Shown in pieces: positions 59,173-64,000 of a stretch of DNA of 64,000 nucleotides. The stretch is from Anopheles merus (Eukaryota; Arthropoda; Insecta; Diptera; Culicidae). Position numbers and translations under genes: made by a program. The stretch is from positions 10,045,264-10,109,263 of the forward strand of contig NC_054081.1 of assembly GCF_017562075.2 (NCBI RefSeq), in the 5' to 3' direction. The notes under the pieces are model-generated. The model saw only the letters and a program-made list of their open reading frames with translations. It was not told the DNA's origin and did not search any database. The first letter of the stretch is position 1, and every line of letters begins with the position of its first letter.

Positions 59173-62100
59173 TTTAAAAAATTTCAGTAATTTTTTGTAA
59201 CGAAAAACGTGCCAACTAAAAAGCACAAATTCAACAGTTGGCAGGGAATCGATGCTCAACCAGTGAGCTCAGACGTTGTATGGGATTGGAATCAGTTCCA
59301 GCACCAGAACGATTTCTGAAAACAGGGACAGGGTTCTGGATTAGTCCCAGGATCGGTATGAATTTTGAATCGGTATGTTTTAATGCATCCCTTGGAACTA
59401 AATGTCACCTGGCATTTGCATTGCCTTTTCAAAAATCCTTAGCACGCACCCTAAAGTTATTAAACACACTCAAAACTATCTTACATAACCCTGTAACTGG
59501 GCTAAATTAACTAGTTTTATCAAAAAACAATTCGTATACTAGGCGTTATGTAGCGAGCTGCTAATGACTTTGAAGTTCCGTCTAGATGTGAAATTTCTGT
59601 ATTTTGTGCAATTATTCGTCCAAGTCCTTCGCTCCAGGAATATACAATAGACAGTCTAACATAGTCCCATGTCGCTGAATGTCCCTTCGTAGCGTGTCAG
59701 GTGTTCCTTATTTAAAGGAACTCCACTACAGCATAGGAGTATGATGGCACCGTGCCTATTGGTACAAAAACTTTTTTGTGGTTTTATTGCAGCCCTCGGT
59801 ACCTTGAAGTATTCTAAGACCCAGAGCATAATAATAATGGTTAAGGTTTGAGATTAAGCAGGGACTCTGCGTATGGACTCTAGATGATGAATTTGGTAAT
59901 CTGCGTAGTGTCCTCTACCCGTCGATCAAGACGGATGGATGTCAAAAGCGTATACATTAAGCACAACTTATCCGGAAAGTAGGACCACGGTATTTGGATG
60001 GATACTCGGCAAACCAGACTATGCATATGGACAAGCAGTCGATAATGATTTTTATCACCAGCCGTATCAGCTGAGCGAGATATTGGTATCTTCGGATCGC
60101 TGGCTGTACGGAGGAAGCTTTAGTCTATCTTCTGTAACAGAACATAGGGGATGTGAATCCATAAAGGCTTTTGTTGCAAAAATCTGCAAATATTTGCAAA
60201 AATCGTTTCAACAAAACTTGAACATTGACGCACTGTAAAAAGATGAAAAACAAAAGATAAGTCTGTGGTACAGGCAAGCGATCGTGCGCTTCTGCTGTTT
60301 TGTGCCAGCTCCGCTGCAAAACCCTAGATCTCGGATCGATCTCGGGAGCTGCTTAGGTTCGCGTTGCAAGAATGTACGCCACACAATTATCGAACGCTCT
60401 CGCCCACACCCCAACTCCATTATGCAAGTGGAACGTGGAATCGAACCCGACCGATCGGAGCAGTGCAAGCGAATTAAGCAATAGGCAGGCGGGCCCTCTG
60501 CGCCTTCCTGCTGCCTACCCCGCTGCCACAAAAATGTCAGATGCTCCCGTCGCGATGCACCCTGGGAAGATTAGCACCCGCCCCGCTTGTGAGCACGGGT
60601 AGTATCGTTGGTCGGGGAAGCGATGCCACCGGGCAGCGCGATGCATCGCGATGCACGAAATTCGCGAAAAATCGTGGTGCGCAGCACAGCACACCTTCAC
60701 GCCGCACAGGCAGGCAGCGTGATATTTGCCCAAGCCGCCTTCCCCACTCCTCCAACCCGCTCCCCTTGCACGCACGTCGTTCAAAGCCGGGAAGGGTGCC
60801 GCAGCATCTCTGCCAGTTGCTGCTTCGCACGAAGGCAGAAAAGCAGCAACCGGGCAGACTGAGACCCAGAGAAGGGGACCTCTGCGGGCATTGCAGGGCC
60901 CATAGACCTCCTTCGTGATTACGCCAATCAGACGCCAATTCGCCTCGCAGCGTGCCACACTACCACCACCATCGCCACTGCCAGCTGCTGTCGTGGCCGT
61001 TTGCAATTTGCTCCGGACATGCGAAAAATCGCGGACGAGTGCGCGCGCGCGCGCGCTCGCTCGGCTTATTATCGCGCGTGCAGTGCAGAGTCGTAGGCGT
61101 GGGTACCTCCAGTTGCTTCCCTGGCGAGGTCCTGCAGCCCACCGCGGACACTTGTTTAAATATTGTGCGGACCCGCCGCCAGTACGGTGAAGTTTTCCTT
61201 GCAGCGCTGCGCTGCTAAACGCTATAATTTTCTACGACCTGCGCAAAGGGCGTCCAATTTTGTGATTTTGTGTCCGGCAACACGGCGCGTGTACGCAACG
61301 CGATGGACAAGGCAGCTGACGGTACGGCACCGGTTGGCAAGTCCCAAGGTTCCGACACCGACGCCATTAACCTTTCGCCCGGTTTGATGCCCCGATGCCC
61401 GTCGGCGCATCTAATCTATCGTAGCTGGGCCGAGCCGAAACCGATCGAGGCCCCCGAACTATGTCCGAAGTAATTGGACAATCTGGACGGGATCTGATTT
61501 CCGCCCGAACGATTGCGTTGTTCGCTTGCTAAGGGAGGGGAAAAGCATTAGCAAAGGGGCTTTCTTCGATGGGATTCGATTTAGATCGAGAGGGCGGGAA
61601 TGGTTTTGGGCACAAAGACCTCCCTAACGGCTGTCAAGCGGATGCGAATGGCGTGTGCGAATGTAACAGCAAACCAGCCAAGGCGTCGTCCATCAATTAC
61701 GTAACAGTAAAATTAAAATTGCGCCAAACCGTTTTGGAGGGAAAACTTCAAAAACATGAATTTGACGCGCCTACTTTGTTGGAAAAAAAATATATAAACA
61801 CCATCGAGACCACTGCAATTCCCTATATTGTTTACAAAGAAGGACTAGATGAATAATACTCGGAGCAAATGACCATGGCGCTACAATTAAATCTATGGTC
61901 TGAGCATTTTGATTTTAACAAAACTAGTGATACCTTTAAACGTAATTTATCTTTAATTTTTAACTTTGGAGACGGCATAACCTGATAGCGGTACAAATAA
62001 GGAAGACGTAATAAAGGAGTAAGTAAGTAATATTGTATAATTTGAATTTTCTCAGCAAATTTGAGTATGACAGATACAGAAATAAAGAGAATGCTGTTTG

Positions 62101-62190
62101 TTCAGAAACGAAGAGGGTTTGGAAGGAATTGGATTGAAGTTCTCCTTTTTTTTGTGTTACAGTTGAAATTCGTGGTGATTTCTTCAAATC
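59173..62190. other. Mixed sequence, no gene seen
   Basis: AT-rich to about 60280, then GC-rich to 61860. Frames at 59939-60238 (99 codons), 60515-61006 (163 codons, minus) and 61569-61856 (95 codons) show no recognisable domain. An alternating GC run of 16 bases lies at 61041-61056. Confidence 0.5.
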
Positions 62191-62194
62191 TCGC

Positions 62195-63150
62195 CTCGAA
62201 GTCAGCCGGAGTGGTCCAGTATGTGCCGAAGTCGTCTGGAGTTGGAGTCATCTGGAGTTGGTAGGAGTCGCCCGAACTTGGATTCGTCCGGAGTCGTCCG
62301 GAGTCGTCCGGAGTCGTTTGGAGTCATTCGGAGTCGTCCAAAATTGTCAAGAGTAATCCAAAGTCATTCGGCGTCATCCGCAGTCGGCTTGAGTAGCACA
62401 GACTCGTTTTCGTCCGGAGTAGCCTCTAGTCGTCTTGAGACATCCGGAATTGAAGTCATCTAGAGTTGTCTGGAGTCGGCAGGAAGTGTCCAGAGTCGTT
62501 TGAAGTCGCCCGTTATCGTCTGGAGTCGTTCGAAGTCATCCGGCGTCATCCGAAGTTTATTGAAGTCGCACGAAGGCGTGTTCGTCCGGAGTCGCCTAGA
62601 GTCGTCTGGAGTCATTCGGAGTCGTCCAGAGTCGTCAGGAGTAATACGAAGTCATCCGGCGTTATCCGTAGTCGGCTTGAGTCGCACAGACTCGTTTTCG
62701 TCCGGTGTCGCCTAGAGTCGTCTGAAGTCGTCCGGAGTCAGAGTCGTCCGTAGTCATCTAGAATCTTCTGGAGTCGGCAGAAAGTGTCCAGAGTCATCCG
62801 AAGTCGTCCGTTATTATCTGAAGTCGTCCAGGGTCATCCAGCGTGATCCGAAGTCAACTGGAGTCACACAAACTCGTTTTCGTTCGGAGTCGCATAGAGT
62901 CGTCTGAAGTTATCCGGAGTCGGAGTCGCCCAAAGTCGTCTAGAGTTGTCGGCAGGAGTTGTCCGGAGTCGTCCAAAGTCGTCAGGAGTCATCCGAAGTT
63001 ATTCGGCGTCATCCGTAGACTGCAGTCGCTGTGACTCGTTTGCGTCCGGAGTCACCTGGAGTCGTTGAGTCATTAGGATTCGTCTAGAGTTGTTTACAGT
63101 TGGCAAGAGGTGTCTGGAGTCATCCGGTGTTCCCCGGAGTCGTAGTCGGC
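62195..63150 (+). repeat. GGAGTC minisatellite, about 950 bp, with longer-period repeats
   Basis: The degenerate 10-bp GGAGTCGTCC repeat runs in one orientation for most of its length and turns to GACTCC orientation only at about 63167-63210. Within it a longer block, CTCGTTTTCGTCCGGAGTCG with CACA just before it, recurs at about 62401, 62572 (diverged), 62689, 62871 and 63033. TTAGAAAGAAAGACCTGTTT at about 63213 matches the spacer of the 29-kb array. The long frames here are repeat translations. Confidence 0.9.
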
Positions 63151-63225
63151 CGAAGGCATTGCATTTCCGACTCCAATTCCTGCAGACACCGGTCGACTCT
63201 AATCGTTACTCTTAGAAAGAAAGAC

Positions 63226-64000
63226 CTGTTTGCGTAGCTACCCCCTATCAGTGTTACGTAATTGATAGATGACGCCTAATTACTAAGTAGTAAAATAATA
63301 TAACCGATCCTTTTTTTTACGAGAAGTATTTAAAAGTTTAAAATTTAAAAAAAAATGTGTAGTTGCTTACATTGAATGAAAAATTGAAGTTTAAACAATG
63401 ACGTTTACAAAACTGGTTCCCTAAAACTAAACAAAAACTAAAAACTAATGCGCCTCAAACAGTGCCATAAAAACGGCTCATACGCTCATCACATCCGTCC
63501 GGGCAAACGTCTGATAACATCCTTAATTTTGTTCGTTTTCTACACCCTCCCCCACTCCACCCCCAACCGGCCCCCATTGACCAGCAAATCCCGGGCAGAA
63601 TTCAACGATCAATTATACCGAATCGTGCACACCGAAAGGCACGGATGCGAGAAAATAATCCTTCCCGAGCGTGTGGATCGTATGGGATGGAAGGCTTTGG
63701 ATAGGAACTGGAAAGGGGAGAGAAAAAAAACACACACACACATTTGCCGATACTCGCTAGCGTTTTTCTTTTAGTATGTATATATCTCTCTCTCCCTCCC
63801 AATAGCGTCCTCCACCTTCGCCAAGGAAGCGAAACATGCAAATCACCATTAGAAGAACGGTAGCCATTTTCTAGCGAGCCTCCAGGTTGGGACACCATCC
63901 CCCCGGGGGGGGGGGGAGTACGAGTACGGGGAGTAGAGCCTTTCATTTCACCGTTCTACTTGACCAGCTAGTGGTGGTGGTGGAGGGGGGAAGGGGGAAG
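63226..64000. other. Mixed sequence, no gene seen
   Basis: AT-rich to about 63440, then GC-richer with short CA and TC tracts and a G run near 63905. A 108-codon frame at 63448-63774 has no domain. Confidence 0.5.

Overview
The window is non-coding DNA from an animal nuclear genome, most likely a mosquito of the genus Anopheles. That call is an inference from three things: dense short CA/GT, GA/TC and GCA tracts; tRNA-derived SINEs of about 200 bp with an (AAG)n tail; and Jockey- and I-type retrotransposon relics next to many short terminal-inverted-repeat elements. I found no intact protein-coding gene, tRNA or rRNA on either strand. The longer open frames are read-throughs of simple repeats (poly-Ser-Leu, Thr-His, Cys-Val, Lys/Arg), translations of minisatellites, or frames without recognisable domains. 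A large intron or intergenic region fits best.

Layout. The sequence alternates between two kinds of DNA. GC-richer blocks (about 3.1-10, 14.9-23.7, 24.9-28.4, 30.5-38.2, 40-42.5, 45.8-46.9, 50-52.2, 55.5-57.3 and 60.3-61.9 kb) are full of short microsatellites and homopolymer G/C runs but nearly free of transposons. AT-rich islands between them (about 0.3-3, 10.2-14.6, 23.7-24.9, 28.4-30.5, 38.3-40, 42.5-45.7, 47-50, 52.3-55.4, 57.4-60.3 and 62-63.4 kb) carry nearly all recognisable mobile elements.

Mobile elements. (1) A 5'-truncated I-type retrotransposon at 53260-54201 (minus) has a 13-bp target-site duplication and a MITE nested inside it. (2) Jockey/CR1-type reverse-transcriptase relics lie at 11.6-12.0 kb and 57.85-58.76 kb. 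(3) There are five SINE copies and one SINE head fragment; one copy is complete with a TSD. (4) A nested stack at 42.7-45.4 kb consists of an old TIR element broken by a 265-bp hAT-type MITE (8-bp TSD) and by a 930-bp element with GGGCCC ends. A second copy of the host element is at 48162-49435 and a second copy of the GGGCCC element is near the start of the window. (5) A 1.2-kb TIR element at 13.36-14.57 kb has inverted clusters of a short subterminal motif.

Most unusual signal. A family of short elements (14.6, 16.9 and 20.8 kb, with probable relatives at 29-30 kb and 62-63 kb) shares conserved end modules. Between the ends lies a 10-bp GGAGTCGTCC minisatellite whose length runs from about 100 bp to about 1 kb and which often flips orientation near one end. 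A similar head also sits beside a different, palindromic 18-bp array. This looks like a mobile element that carries or seeds minisatellites. Other repeat structures of note are a 130-bp satellite organised as a three-unit higher-order repeat (23.75-24.49 kb), a roughly 600-bp (GAA)n tract, and a 680-bp CA-rich tract containing a 185-bp duplication and about 46 copies of a CATACA hexamer.
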